A DNA stretch of 20,149 bases from Victivallales bacterium (GCA_017963875.1 JAGCTA010000089.1:1-20149); one strand, 5' to 3'. Counted from the stretch's first letter, positions 1-8,298 are shown. Made by a program: numbers and translations. Notes: generated from the sequence alone by a model not told the origin.

Positions 1-3000
1 CCCTGGATTCCAGGCAGGTCAATTCACATCCCATGGAAACAATCTTTCTGCGTTCACCTACAAGACAGTCATTCCAGCCATGTGCCGCCATGCTTCTCAA
101 ATATTCCGCAGCCTGCCTAATATCTGGCATTTTCACACCCAGCAATTGTTCACGACGTCTCCCCCGCTCCTCATTCGAAAGTCCAATCATCTCTCTCACC
201 AACGCCACATGGCAGCATTCCGACGCACGAAGCGGGACATCACCGCGAATGCAGCCTACAATGGCTCCCGTTATCTGCTTTTCATTCCAATGCTCTGTTC
301 TTCCGACAGCCTGCCTGAACACGTCAAGCGTCTGCTGTGGATTCGGGTCGCGGAATGATATCATCTGAAACAATTGATTGGCTGGAGAAAAACAGCAGGA
401 ACCTCCGTATGCCCCACCAGACATCCGAATCTTCTCCTGAAGGAATCCCTCGCCAAGCAATTCCGAATAAACATTCAACGGTGCCCAGAGAGGCTCATCA
501 TAACCGCATACACGAAATGACCTGACGCAGCAGAACTCCGCCTTGCCGTTGGGTATTCCCTCCTTCCGCCCCAGCAAACGCAGCGACCCACTGGAAAAGT
601 CCTCCAAGACACTCCATTGCTCTACTTTGGCTCCATTCTTTAGACGCCGCATCAGTTTTTCAAAACCACTGGCATCCCCTGCGTATGAGACAACCGTCGG
701 ATAGGCCCCACGCAGTTTTCTCATCATCCGAGTCATTATGTCCATTAATGCACCCGAGGCGTTTTTCAAATTCTTCACGAGCCCATGGAGCCGACGAATG
801 CCGCCAATCCCATACCATGCATCATAGCACGTCTCCAATGGCGAAATGCCGACTCCTGAGCGGGCAATGGCGATTTCAATGGCATCATCATCGGAATTCA
901 GTTTCATCAAAGCCTGTGAGAGACATTGCCTCAGTATTTCCTGGATATGTCCCTTTTCCTTGAAAACCGTTTTCTGCCAGCGCAGTTCCAGACAGTCAAG
1001 AGCGGCATCCCAACAGCCTGACAATGCACCGATTTTCAAAAGCAGTGCCCCCATGGGGGATTTCCGAAGCACGTCAGACGATTCCAGCAAAATATCCACA
1101 TCCAAGTCAGCGCCAGCCAACGCAAGCCTCTGTTCGAAATCTCCGTATGTCACGCCACGCACCCCCAAACCGTCCATGAGAATGGCGAACACAGGAAGCA
1201 GAGCCTGCTCCTCTGGAGTGAACATGCCTGCATCAAAAGCCATTTCGACATAATTGACGCCGTTGTGGAACTCGTTATCATGAAGCACAACCGTCCCGTT
1301 AGAGAGAAACATACGATCTGTTTTTGGGTTGAAAGGCTCCTTAGGGAGTTGCCGCCTCTTCAGTCGTGGGAAAGAAGCCAGTGCTTCTACGCTGTCGGCC
1401 TGGGCCTGATAACGCCTGAACGACTCTGTCAGACTCTCCAGTTCTTTTTTATCTTTTTCAGTCATTGAGTGGAATATTCCATCCAATCTCTTTTCCTCGT
1501 CAAGCCGCCTTTTCTCCGCCAGTGTCTCATCGGCAATGAAACGGATTTCCAGACGATGTGGATTATCAAGAAGAAAACGCTTCAGCAGCCCTTTTAGGAA
1601 ATCTGGATTGCTATGAATCGTTTCCTCCAATAAATCCAAATCGTGACGGTAATCAACGCCAGCCAGCGGTTCCTGTCCCGCCAGCCAATTCCTCATGATA
1701 TGCCGTCCTGTGATCAAACCGAACCCATTGGTGATTTCCTGATAGCGCAGTCGCAATTGATTGAATGCCGCGTCAACTTGACGCCCCGTAAAGCCGCTTG
1801 CGCTCAAATGCTTCATGCATTTCAGGACCTTGGCCTTCAGGCTGCCAAAGGATTTTTCAGAACAATTCACGACACCAACGATAAAAAGGCATTCAGCGTA
1901 CTCCACTTCAAGATCACTGCATTCAAGCAAATCTTCACACAGCCCAGATTCCAGTAATACCCGTCGAAGAGGCGAACTGTCATCTTCAAGCAACAGAATC
2001 GAAAGCAACTCCATGCCAAGAAACTCGTCTTTGCCCAGCAGACGGCCTAGATACCAGTTCAATGACCAACTGCAACATTCCCCATCGGTATCCTGACGGT
2101 CAACTTCAAAAGCCAGACGGAGCATACGCGGCCTCTTCCATCGCTCCACTTCAGGCAATGGAAACGTCTTTGAAACTTGTCCCGTATGCGTCATGCGCCC
2201 ATGACAGTTTTCCTCAAGATATTCAGAAACGCATGACAGTTTTTTTTCTGTGGGAATATTGCCATAAAAGACAAGACGCGCCTGGTCAATTCCATAGTGG
2301 TGATGATAGTAGTCAAGGAAATCACCGTATTCCAGTTTCTCGATGTCCCCTGGAATCCCCCCTGCCTCGTATGAAAGCGGATGCCCTGGCAAAAGCCCCG
2401 AATATGCCGCAGACAAGGTGATATCCGCCAAATCATTTCTTTGGGCACGCCTTTCATTCAGCACAATCCCCGTGGTGACAAGTCGCGCTTCACCTTTCCG
2501 ATTTTTAATCAATTCATAGCGCCAGCCTTCCTGCATGAAAGACTCACGCAACAACAACGGGTTGAAAACCGCATCAAGATATACGCCACAGCCATTCATG
2601 AATTCTGAGGCATTGACACTCGCATACGGAAATAGCGTCCTGTCCAAATATGTCTCCGCGTTGATGTAGGTCGCCAGACTCCCTCGCCCCATCTCTTCGC
2701 AGGGGCTTTTAACCCTGTAGTTCTTCGAACCGCCCAAAACCACGTGCTCAATGACATGTTGCACGCCAGTATTGTCAAAATTCTCTGTCCTGAAGCCCGC
2801 GATAAAGACATTTTCAATGTCGTCACATTCAATGCTGATGACTTCCAGCCCAGAATAATGACGATATGCCTTGACAGACATTGCCAGATAGGGTATTTCT
2901 CTCGACCACAATGGCTTGAAAGCACCATCACACGTGGTCATTTCCCCCTTGAGCCGTGAGCCACCGCCTGACAGACGATTTCGATGTTGATGCGCAGTCA

Positions 3001-3010
3001 CGTCCGTCAT
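1..3010 (-). CDS. M16C-type zinc metallopeptidase (presequence protease / insulinase family), 3' end outside window
   Basis: The minus-strand frame from ATG at 3010 stays open for about 1003 codons to the left edge, so the gene is complete at its N-terminus and lacks its stop. The inverted zinc-protease motif HVIEH is at residues 85-89, followed by GGSKNY and a NAETYLDRT segment as in PreP/Cym1 proteins. The distal zinc-ligand Glu is in GIVLNERR (E186). These residues support an active peptidase that would degrade peptides inside a two-half chamber. PreP-like enzymes are about 970-1010 residues, so only a short tail should be missing. No signal peptide is evident, suggesting a cytoplasmic location. 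Start choice: GAGGAG lies 6 bases before the ATG. It is separated from rplQ by 177 bases and a hairpin, so it is probably its own transcription unit. The family assignment is confident; the substrate is unknown. Confidence 0.88.
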   Translation of the reverse strand, partial: MTDVTAHQHRNRLSGGGSRLKGEMTTCDGAFKPLWSREIPYLAMSVKAYRHYSGLEVISIECDDIENVFIAGFRTENFDNTGVQHVIEHVVLGGSKNYRVKSPCEEMGRGSLATYINAETYLDRTLFPYASVNASEFMNGCGVYLDAVFNPLLLRESFMQEGWRYELIKNRKGEARLVTTGIVLNERRAQRNDLADITLSAAYSGLLPGHPLSYEAGGIPGDIEKLEYGDFLDYYHHHYGIDQARLVFYGNIPTEKKLSCVSEYLEENCHGRMTHTGQVSKTFPLPEVERWKRPRMLRLAFEVDRQDTDGECCSWSLNWYLGRLLGKDEFLGMELLSILLLEDDSSPLRRVLLESGLCEDLLECSDLEVEYAECLFIVGVVNCSEKSFGSLKAKVLKCMKHLSASGFTGRQVDAAFNQLRLRYQEITNGFGLITGRHIMRNWLAGQEPLAGVDYRHDLDLLEETIHSNPDFLKGLLKRFLLDNPHRLEIRFIADETLAEKRRLDEEKRLDGIFHSMTEKDKKELESLTESFRRYQAQADSVEALASFPRLKRRQLPKEPFNPKTDRMFLSNGTVVLHDNEFHNGVNYVEMAFDAGMFTPEEQALLPVFAILMDGLGVRGVTYGDFEQRLALAGADLDVDILLESSDVLRKSPMGALLLKIGALSGCWDAALDCLELRWQKTVFKEKGHIQEILRQCLSQALMKLNSDDDAIEIAIARSGVGISPLETCYDAWYGIGGIRRLHGLVKNLKNASGALMDIMTRMMRKLRGAYPTVVSYAGDASGFEKLMRRLKNGAKVEQWSVLEDFSSGSLRLLGRKEGIPNGKAEFCCVRSFRVCGYDEPLWAPLNVYSELLGEGFLQEKIRMSGGAYGGSCCFSPANQLFQMISFRDPNPQQTLDVFRQAVGRTEHWNEKQITGAIVGCIRGDVPLRASECCHVALVREMIGLSNEERGRRREQLLGVKMPDIRQAAEYLRSMAAHGWNDCLVGERRKIVSMGCELTCLESR

Positions 3011-3107
3011 GGCCGTCTCCTCGTTTCTTCCTGAAACTGAACAGCCATCCGCCAGTTCATGGAGTCCGCTTCTTTTTTACTTGGCAGGTGTGTCGTCATA
3101 ATGCTAA

Positions 3108-3143
3108 ACGGCCAGTGTCGGATTCAATGCCAACACTGGCCGT
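3108..3143 (-). terminator. Hairpin between rplQ and the M16 peptidase gene
   Basis: Perfect 11-bp inverted repeat (ACGGCCAGTGT at 3108-3118, ACACTGGCCGT at 3133-3143) with a 14-base loop. It lies 45 bases past the rplQ stop and 97 bases before the M16 start. On the minus strand it is followed only by GTTTAGCATTATG, a poor U-tract. It may therefore be a weak or factor-assisted terminator, or an mRNA 3'-end stabiliser. Confidence 0.5.
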
Positions 3144-3187
3144 CAATTCGTCTAATTTATAGTTGCTTGCCTATGCGCACGCTTGAT

Positions 3188-3658
3188 TTATTTCTCTTCT
3201 GCGACAGGGGCTTCCGCAGCGGGAGCATCTGTGGCAGGGGCTTCTGTGGCAGGGGCTTCTGCGGTTTCTGTGGCCGCTTTATTCATGGCAGCCGCCTTCT
3301 CGTCATTCTCGACGAATTCAACGATGCACATTTCTGCGCCGTCGCCAATACGCGGGCCGATTTTCATCAGGCGCGTATAACCGCCTTCGCGCTTCGCAAA
3401 GCCTGGAGCGATTTCGCTGAACAATTTGGCGACCTTGTCAACCTGGTGCAACTTGGCAATGGCCTGACGACGGGTATGAAGTGTCCCTTCCTTTCCAAGC
3501 GTGACCATCTTGTCGGCAAGACGGCGGATTTCCTTCGCCTTGACGAGCGTCGTCGTGATACGGTTGGGCTCAATCAGACTGCAGACCGCATTGGCCAACA
3601 GAGATTCGCGATGACCAGTCCTGCGACCGATTTTAAATGTGTGCTTACGATGTCTCAT
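3188..3658 (-). CDS. rplQ: 50S ribosomal protein L17
   Basis: L17 of the large ribosomal subunit. The 156-residue product starts MRHRKHTFKIGRRTGHRESL, matching the canonical L17 N-terminus. I therefore chose the ATG at 3658 over the in-frame TTG at 3667; AGAGGA precedes the ATG by 9 bases. The conserved core (ANAVCSLIEPNRITTTLVKA) is present. The last 35 or so residues form a low-complexity Ala/Pro/Glu tail built from repeated EAPAT-like units, beyond the usual L17 end. The gene begins 5 bases after the rpoA stop and its ribosome binding site lies inside rpoA, so the two are probably translationally coupled. It is the last gene of the ribosomal operon and ends in TAA. Confidence 0.96.
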   Translation of the reverse strand: MRHRKHTFKIGRRTGHRESLLANAVCSLIEPNRITTTLVKAKEIRRLADKMVTLGKEGTLHTRRQAIAKLHQVDKVAKLFSEIAPGFAKREGGYTRLMKIGPRIGDGAEMCIVEFVENDEKAAAMNKAATETAEAPATEAPATDAPAAEAPVAEEK

Positions 3659-3663
3659 GGCGT

Positions 3664-4695
3664 TCAATCCTCTTTATTTTGCGAAGCCTCCGCCTGCAGA
3701 CGACGGGTCACTTCCTTCTTAACATCATCACTCAATTCCATTCCAATGGCAAGTTTCAGTTCCAGGAGTTTTTCCTTGATTTCCTGAACAGTCTTCTTAC
3801 CGCAATTGCGGTGCTTCAGCAAATCCTGCTCATTCCGTTCAATCAATTCCCCAAGCGTCGTAATCTGCAATGCCTGCAACACATTTACGGCACGAACCGA
3901 CAATTCAAGCGTATCAACCTTCATGCAGAGTTTTTCGACCTGGTCAGCGGCTTCGGGCGTCAATTCGCAGGCTTCATTGGCCGATGAATTGGAATCACCG
4001 ATGTCACCAATGAACAACTCCAGATGCTTCATCAGAATCTGCGCCGATTTCTTCACTGCCTCCTGAGGCTTGATGCGACCGTCTGTCCAGACGCACAGTT
4101 CCAATCTGTCATAATCCGTGTGCATTCCGACTCGGCACGCCTGAACTTCATAACTCACGCGCTCGATAGGGCTGAACAGACAATCCACGGGGATTGTCCC
4201 AAGCGGCTGGTCGTCACGCTTGTTCAACTCGCTGGGGCGATAGCCGCGGCCACGGTCGATTTCGATTTCCATGCGGAACGGACGTTCCTTGTCCAATGTG
4301 CATATCACCTGGTCGGGATTCACGACAACGGCGACGCCGTCTTCGCAAATGTCACGGCCCGTGACTTCACCAGCCTTCTCTGCGACGACCTGCAAGGTGC
4401 GCGGCAACTGTCCGTCACACGTGAACTTCAATTTCTTGACATTCAAAACAATATCCATCACGTCCTCAAGAACATCTGGAATCGATGTGAATTCATGAGG
4501 AACGCCATCAATACGAATGCTGGAAACCGCCACACCCTCCATCGAGGACAACAAAACGCGCCGCAACGCGTTGCCGACGGTATTGCCATAGCCGTGCTCC
4601 CACGGCTCGGCAACAAAGCGTGCAAAGCGATCCGTTGCCGTCTCTTCGTCAATAACCAATGCTTTTGGGAGTTCGAATCCTTCAATGACTGGCAT
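3664..4695 (-). CDS. rpoA: DNA-directed RNA polymerase subunit alpha
   Basis: Alpha subunit, 343 residues, which dimerises to nucleate assembly of RNA polymerase and contacts activators and UP elements. The N-terminal assembly domain has the signature EHGYGNTVGNALRRVLLSSM (residues 33-52). The C-terminal domain starts near residue 255, and LELSVRAVN places the DNA-contacting Arg and Asn at R268 and N271 (R265/N268 in E. coli). A HRNCGKKTVQEIKEKL helix-hairpin-helix stretch follows. The start is ATG at 4695 with AAGGAG just upstream. rpsD, which often lies between rpsK and rpoA, is absent. The 117-base gap there instead carries a promoter-like sequence. The stop is TGA. Confidence 0.97.
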   Translation of the reverse strand: MPVIEGFELPKALVIDEETATDRFARFVAEPWEHGYGNTVGNALRRVLLSSMEGVAVSSIRIDGVPHEFTSIPDVLEDVMDIVLNVKKLKFTCDGQLPRTLQVVAEKAGEVTGRDICEDGVAVVVNPDQVICTLDKERPFRMEIEIDRGRGYRPSELNKRDDQPLGTIPVDCLFSPIERVSYEVQACRVGMHTDYDRLELCVWTDGRIKPQEAVKKSAQILMKHLELFIGDIGDSNSSANEACELTPEAADQVEKLCMKVDTLELSVRAVNVLQALQITTLGELIERNEQDLLKHRNCGKKTVQEIKEKLLELKLAIGMELSDDVKKEVTRRLQAEASQNKED

Positions 4696-4771
4696 CCTGT
4701 TCTCCTTGTATAATATCTTTGCGACCTTCTAGGCGGTTCTCAGTGATTTCAAACTGAAAAGCGCCCTGAAA

Positions 4772-4800
4772 ACATAACGCGAACAATACACTAGCGTCAA
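4772..4800 (-). promoter_or_regulatory. Candidate promoter for rpoA-rplQ
   Basis: On the minus strand, TTGACG (4795-4800) and TTATGT (4772-4777) are separated by exactly 17 bases in the gap between rpsK and rpoA. The spacing and hexamers fit a sigma-70-type promoter about 75 bases before the rpoA ATG. This is inference from sequence only. Confidence 0.4.
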
Positions 4801-4812
4801 ACGACACCTCTT

Positions 4813-5241
4813 TTAGACGCGGCGACGCTTCGGAGGACGGCAGCCATTGTGGGGCAGAGGCGTGACATCACGCAGGACGGTGATTTCCAATCCAGCGGCA
4901 AAAATGCCACGGACGGCAGATTCACGGCCCGCGCCAGGTCCCTTCACCTCGACTTCCACTTCCTTCAGGCCATAGGTCATCATAGCCTTCTTGGCCGCAT
5001 CCTGCGCAATCAACTGGGCGACGTATGCGGTAGCCTTGCGGCTTCCCTTGTTGCCGAGTTTCCCGCCTGTGCTCCAGGAAAGGATGTTCCCTTGCATATC
5101 CGAAATTGCGACACGCGTATTGTTAAACGTCGAGTCAATGTGGACGATACCGCTCAAGACCTGACGACCGCCCTTGCTCTTCGCACGCTTGACTTCCGCT
5201 GGTGCCTCGGTGTTCTGAACCGCAGCATTTTCTTCTGCCAT
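4813..5241 (-). CDS. rpsK: 30S ribosomal protein S11
   Basis: S11 of the small-subunit platform, 142 residues. The conserved core is complete: [18 protein letters not shown], then [15 protein letters not shown] and [19 protein letters not shown], ending in the canonical [12 protein letters not shown]. The first 25 or so residues are an acidic Ala/Glu/Pro-rich extension absent from short S11 proteins. The ATG at 5241 has GGAG 9 bases upstream. The TAA stop directly follows the canonical C-terminus. Downstream the frame continues, interrupted by this TAA and a later TAG, into rpoA, which is in the same frame; this shows that both codons must terminate here. It lies 104 bases downstream of rpsM in the same operon. 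Confidence 0.97.
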   Translation of the reverse strand: MAEENAAVQNTEAPAEVKRAKSKGGRQVLSGIVHIDSTFNNTRVAISDMQGNILSWSTGGKLGNKGSRKATAYVAQLIAQDAAKKAMMTYGLKEVEVEVKGPGAGRESAVRGIFAAGLEITVLRDVTPLPHNGCRPPKRRRV

Positions 5242-5345
5242 TATGATAAACTCCTAATTTATGCTCCTGCCCGCGTCACCCGCAGGCCAGACAGCGCTTT
5301 ATAACAGATTTTCCTATGATTCCCTGATGAAATGCCCCAATGCAA

Positions 5346-5747
5346 TCAGGCTTTTGCATTTGCCTGCTTACGTTCCGAACGGTCACGGATTGCACCGACG
5401 GTACGCTTCGAGCCTTTGCGTGTACGAGCATTGGTCTTCGTACGCTGTCCGTGAACAGGAAGGTTCTTCTTATGGCGCTGGCCGCGATATGAATTGATGG
5501 CGATGAGGCGCCTGATGTTCTGCGCCACCTGGCGGCGAAGGTCACCTTCCACCGTGTAGTGCTCCTGGAGAAGTTGCAGAATGGCGGCGATGTTTGCTTC
5601 GGTCAAGTCGCCCGCCTTAGTCAGCGGGTCGATCTGGGCACGACGGCAGATTTCATCAGCAATCGCTGGTCCAATGCCGTAGATGTACTGCAACGAAATA
5701 TTCGTGTGCTTGTTGTTGGGGATGTCAATACCGAGTAGACGTGGCAT
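5346..5747 (-). CDS. rpsM: 30S ribosomal protein S13
   Basis: S13 of the 30S head, 133 residues. It contacts the P-site tRNA and the bridges to the 50S subunit. It starts MPRLLGIDIPNNKHTNISLQ with the YIYGIG helix-hairpin-helix motif that follows. The LRRQVAQNIRRLIAINSYRG segment and the basic tail (GQRTKTNARTRKGSKRTVG) are typical of the family, with a slightly extended C-terminus. ATG at 5747 follows AAGGAAAG. Stop TGA. It follows rpmJ by 120 bases and precedes rpsK in the usual bacterial order. Confidence 0.97.
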   Translation of the reverse strand: MPRLLGIDIPNNKHTNISLQYIYGIGPAIADEICRRAQIDPLTKAGDLTEANIAAILQLLQEHYTVEGDLRRQVAQNIRRLIAINSYRGQRHKKNLPVHGQRTKTNARTRKGSKRTVGAIRDRSERKQANAKA

Positions 5748-5867
5748 GTTCTTTCCTTAAAGATATGTTCTCTCTTGTCCTCTTGTCTCCCGAAGTCCAT
5801 GCCGATTTGCGGCGGATACTCCTGAAGAGCGACTGAATAAAAAAAATACGAACCTGTCAACAGCACA

Positions 5868-5981
5868 TCAGCCCTGACGCTGCTTGTGCTTCGGATTTGT
5901 GCAGATAACACGAACAACACCTGCACGGCGGATAATGCGGCAGTTGTTGCAAATACGCTTGACTGATGCCCTGACTTTCAT
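5868..5981 (-). CDS. rpmJ: 50S ribosomal protein L36
   Basis: A 37-residue L36, too short for most automatic gene lists. It begins [14 protein letters not shown] and ends NPKHKQRQG, with the zinc-ribbon ligands C11, C14, C27 and H32 all present, so this is the zinc-binding form. The ATG at 5981 has AAGGAAG about 8 bases upstream. Stop TGA. It is the first gene after a 193-base leader containing a candidate promoter and a hairpin, so it probably starts the rpmJ-rpsM-rpsK transcript, with additional read-through from infA. Confidence 0.96.
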   Translation of the reverse strand: MKVRASVKRICNNCRIIRRAGVVRVICTNPKHKQRQG

Positions 5982-6013
5982 GTTCTTTCTTCCTTAAAAG
6001 AATAAAATGATCC

Positions 6014-6051
6014 TTCCGGTAAATTCGACAACCCCTGGCCGACGACCGGAA
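6014..6051 (-). promoter_or_regulatory. Leader hairpin upstream of rpmJ
   Basis: A 7-bp perfect inverted repeat (TTCCGGT at 6014-6020, ACCGGAA at 6045-6051) with a 24-base loop. It lies about 30 bases ahead of the rpmJ start and is followed on the minus strand by a U-rich stretch (ATCATTTTATTCTTTT). It could be an autoregulatory leader element or an attenuator. No known r-protein leader class is recognised. Confidence 0.3.
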
Positions 6052-6106
6052 ACACTTGCATCCTGCCAAGGAGATTCCTTTTTTATATGTCAAGTTGAAA
6101 AACTAT

Positions 6107-6135
6107 AATATAATTCCTCTCATGACTTTTGACAA
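6107..6135 (-). promoter_or_regulatory. Candidate promoter for rpmJ-rpsM-rpsK
   Basis: Minus-strand TTGTCA (6130-6135) and TATATT (6107-6112) are separated by 17 bases in the infA-rpmJ gap. The match to sigma-70 consensus is good and the surrounding DNA is AT-rich. A start site would lie about 120 bases before rpmJ, leaving a long leader. Confidence 0.5.
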
Positions 6136-6174
6136 ATCATGACAACATTTTTATTTTCATGACACGCCATCCCA

Positions 6175-6390
6175 TCAGCGTTTGCGATAGGAAATGCGCC
6201 CTTTTGTCAAGTCGTATGGAGATAATTCCACCGTCACCTGGTCTCCAGGCAGAATCTTGATAAAATGCATACGCATCTTCCCGCTGATATGCGCAACGAC
6301 TTCGTGACCATTCTCCAATGTTACGACAAACTGTGTGTTCGGCAGCAGTTCTTTGACTACGCCTTCGACTTTTATGCAATCTTTTGCCAC
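6175..6390 (-). CDS. infA: Translation initiation factor IF-1
   Basis: IF-1, 71 residues. It binds the 30S A site during initiation and cooperates with IF-2 and IF-3. It is a single OB-fold protein with the family hallmark segments [33 protein letters not shown] and [20 protein letters not shown]. The start is GTG at 6390 with CGGAG ahead, supported by the N-terminal MAK typical of the family. It overlaps the end of map by 19 bases in another frame, implying tight translational coupling. Stop TGA. Confidence 0.97.
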   Translation of the reverse strand: MAKDCIKVEGVVKELLPNTQFVVTLENGHEVVAHISGKMRMHFIKILPGDQVTVELSPYDLTKGRISYRKR

Positions 6391-7199
6391 GTTAGAATCT
6401 CCGGATCATTGTCTGTTATCAAAATCTGATGTTCAAAATGCGCTGAAAGAGACCCGTCCAATGTTCGGACTGTCCACCCGTCCTCTTTATCGATCTTAAT
6501 CCGCCACGTCCCCACGTTGACCATGGGTTCAATGGCAAGAACCATGCCTGGATACAGGCGCGGCGTCCCGCTGCAACGATAATTTGGCACCTGCGGTGCC
6601 TCATGCATCGTCTTGCCGCAGCCATGCCCGACCATATCCCTGACGACAGAATAGCCAGCGGCTGTGACGACAGTCTCCACGGCGGCGCCGATGTCCCCGA
6701 CACGCCTTCCCGCCCTAGCAGCGGCGATGCCCGCTTCGAGGCTTGCGCGAGTCGTATCGATCAGACGTTGTTTCTCCGCATCCTCCACGCCTCCCGCGAT
6801 AATCGTGCAGGCGTTGTCCCCGATATATCCCTCAAAATTGACCGTAATGTCAAGGCTCACCAGATCCCCTGGCTGAATAATGACGTCAGACCGCCCTATT
6901 CCATGGACGACAACGTCGTTTAGGGAAATGCAGATCTGGCGAGGATATCCCTTGTATCCAAAGTCCGCACTCTTTCCACCCGCTTCGCGGATGAATTCGC
7001 CTGCCAGACGATCCAGATCCAGCGTGGACAGACCTGGAGTCACGGCATCCTTGATGCGCCTGAGCACCAATGCAGCGACCTCGCACGCGCGACGAACCCC
7101 CTCAAGGGCCTTGCCACTATAGATAGTCAGGTTTTCATGGCCGTCGCGCAGATGCGTGATGCCTTCAACCGACTGATGGTTTTTCTTGAACAAAGACAT
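6372..7199 (-). CDS. map: Methionine aminopeptidase, type I
   Basis: Removes the initiator Met from nascent proteins. The 275-residue product keeps all metal/active-site residues of the E. coli enzyme at nearly constant offset: H99, D117, D128, H192, E224 and E256 (E. coli H79, D97, D108, H171, E204, E235). The motifs [28 protein letters not shown] and SAHFEHQ are visible. An N-terminal extension of about 20 residues precedes the catalytic domain. I chose the ATG at 7199. An in-frame GTG at 7223 would add eight residues and overlap adk, and neither has a strong ribosome binding site. It lies 16 bases after the adk stop and overlaps infA. Stop TAA. Confidence 0.96.
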   Translation of the reverse strand: MSLFKKNHQSVEGITHLRDGHENLTIYSGKALEGVRRACEVAALVLRRIKDAVTPGLSTLDLDRLAGEFIREAGGKSADFGYKGYPRQICISLNDVVVHGIGRSDVIIQPGDLVSLDITVNFEGYIGDNACTIIAGGVEDAEKQRLIDTTRASLEAGIAAARAGRRVGDIGAAVETVVTAAGYSVVRDMVGHGCGKTMHEAPQVPNYRCSGTPRLYPGMVLAIEPMVNVGTWRIKIDKEDGWTVRTLDGSLSAHFEHQILITDNDPEILTWQKIA

Positions 7200-7215
7200 G
7201 ACCCGTAAAGTGAAA

Positions 7216-7878
7216 TCAGCCACGCAAGGCGGCTTTCAGAAGCGCATAGTTGTCATCTGGCGTTCCATCGCTGCTTTTCATGCGGACAAGGCTGCCAGCC
7301 TTCGCATAATAGTCAATCAATGGCGCCGTCTGCTCGTCATACACCTTCAATCTATTAGAAACCGTGGCCTCGCTGTCGTCGCTCCGCTAATAAAGCGCTG
7401 CGCCGCAACGGTCGCAGATGCCTTCTTTCTTCGGAGGGAGGGCGATGATGTTGTATATTGCTCCACATGCCTTGTTGGAGCACATGCGCCGTGCAGTCAG
7501 ACGTGTCAGGAGCATGGCCTTGTCAGCCTCGATTAACACGACCGCCGCCATTCTATGGCCGCAACGCGCCAGGATGCCATTCAGCGTCTCCGCCTGACTG
7601 ACGGTACGGGGGAATCCATCAAGAAGACATCCGTGGGCGACGACATCATCGCACTTCAGACGTTTTTCGACCATTGCCGCTACAATATCGTCGGAAACCA
7701 GTGCGCCGCTGGCGATTAGGTCCTTGACTTTCATGCCAAGGTCGCTTCCAGATGCCATTTCCTGCCGAAGCAAGTCCCCTGTTGAGATATGCACAACGCC
7801 CTTTTCTTCACAGAATTTCTCTCCCAGCGTTCCCTTGCCTGCGCCTGGAGGGCCTAAAAAAACGTATGCATCTGACAT
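7216..7878 (-). CDS. adk: Adenylate kinase, zinc-LID form, interrupted by an in-frame UAG
   Basis: Adenylate kinase (ATP + AMP to 2 ADP). Full span is 220 residues, the normal family length, but codon 164 (7387-7389) is TAG. Upstream: P-loop GPPGAGKGT (9-17), AMP-site STGDLLR, LDGFPR, and a LID zinc site at C133, C138, C155 and C158. Downstream in the same frame the protein continues RSDDSEATVSNRLKVY, then TAPLIDYY, and ends at TGA (7216-7218). The phosphate-binding arginines equivalent to E. coli R156 and R167 are R165 and R176, so a product stopping at the UAG would be inactive. Zinc-LID relatives commonly have Gln at the stop position (GELYQR). ATG at 7878 follows GGAGAAG. It lies 122 bases after rpoZ and just ahead of map. 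As adk is normally essential, error, suppression or another copy elsewhere must be considered. Confidence 0.92.
7387..7389 (-). other. In-frame UAG inside adk
   Basis: Single amber codon between ALY and RSDDS of adenylate kinase. The reading frame is unchanged on both sides, so it is a one-codon nonsense event, not a frameshift. CAG to TAG is a single transition and Gln is common here in homologues. Confidence 0.9.
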
Positions 7879-8000
7879 TTTCGCTTCTCCAAATGTTAAT
7901 TTGACTATGGCGATTTTCCTTGCTTTAGAATCGCCTTTCCATTCACATCCTAATTACTGTGCCCCGCCATTGCCTGTTGGCGACGGCGCACCCAATTCAT

Positions 8001-8231
8001 TCAGCCATGCTTCTCCTCGGCAGCCACATCGTCACGATAATCAATCACTATTTTGCCCTCCGCGACTTCCAGAAGCGCTATGTCCAGATGGGAACGCTCG
8101 TCGTTCGGCAGCGTCGGAACCAGGCGGCGGTCGCCTTTCGCCAACTGAGACGCGCGTTTTGAGACACCGTTGATGAACAAACGAACATCACTCACTTTCT
8201 CGCGGGCACGTGCCAAATATTCCTCGTTCAT
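8001..8231 (-). CDS. rpoZ: DNA-directed RNA polymerase subunit omega
   Basis: Small omega subunit, 76 residues, which helps fold and retain beta-prime in RNA polymerase. The core reads DVRLFINGVSKRASQLAKG and later LDIALLEVAEGKIVI, matching the omega helix signature (xKRARQLxxG and ALEEIAEGKI in relatives). ATG at 8231 has AAGGAG 7 bases upstream. Stop TGA. Its position immediately upstream of adk is unusual, since omega usually sits near gmk or spoT. Here it heads the adk-map-infA block. The family is divergent and short, so the identification rests on two motifs and the length. Confidence 0.85.
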   Translation of the reverse strand: MNEEYLARAREKVSDVRLFINGVSKRASQLAKGDRRLVPTLPNDERSHLDIALLEVAEGKIVIDYRDDVAAEEKHG

Positions 8232-8298
8232 TTATGACTCCTTTACTCATATAACCGCCCCGCAACAATCATTCGCGGGATTAGAATGTAAAATTGTA

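Noticed and set aside
3190..3290. CRISPR-like or satellite repeats
   Set aside because: The short repeats encode the EAPAT tail of L17 and have no spacer-repeat structure.
33..3787. Numerous plus-strand open frames across the left 3.8 kb
   Set aside because: All lie opposite the continuous M16 peptidase frame or rplQ/rpoA and show no domain-like sequence; they are shadows.
4696..4815. Reassignment of UAA and UAG to Gln, as in ciliate-type codes
   Set aside because: rpsK ends at its canonical RRRV with TAA and would otherwise fuse through a TAG into rpoA, which is in the same frame; cysK likewise ends at its canonical C-terminus with TAG. Both codons therefore terminate here.
6088..6093. Perfect minus-strand TTGACA upstream of rpmJ as a promoter -35
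   Set aside because: At 16-18 base spacing there is no acceptable -10; the TTGTCA/TATATT pair at 6107-6135 is better.
7200..7223. GTG start of map at 7223
   Set aside because: Possible, but it overlaps the adk stop and has no better ribosome binding site; ATG at 7199 is the simpler choice.
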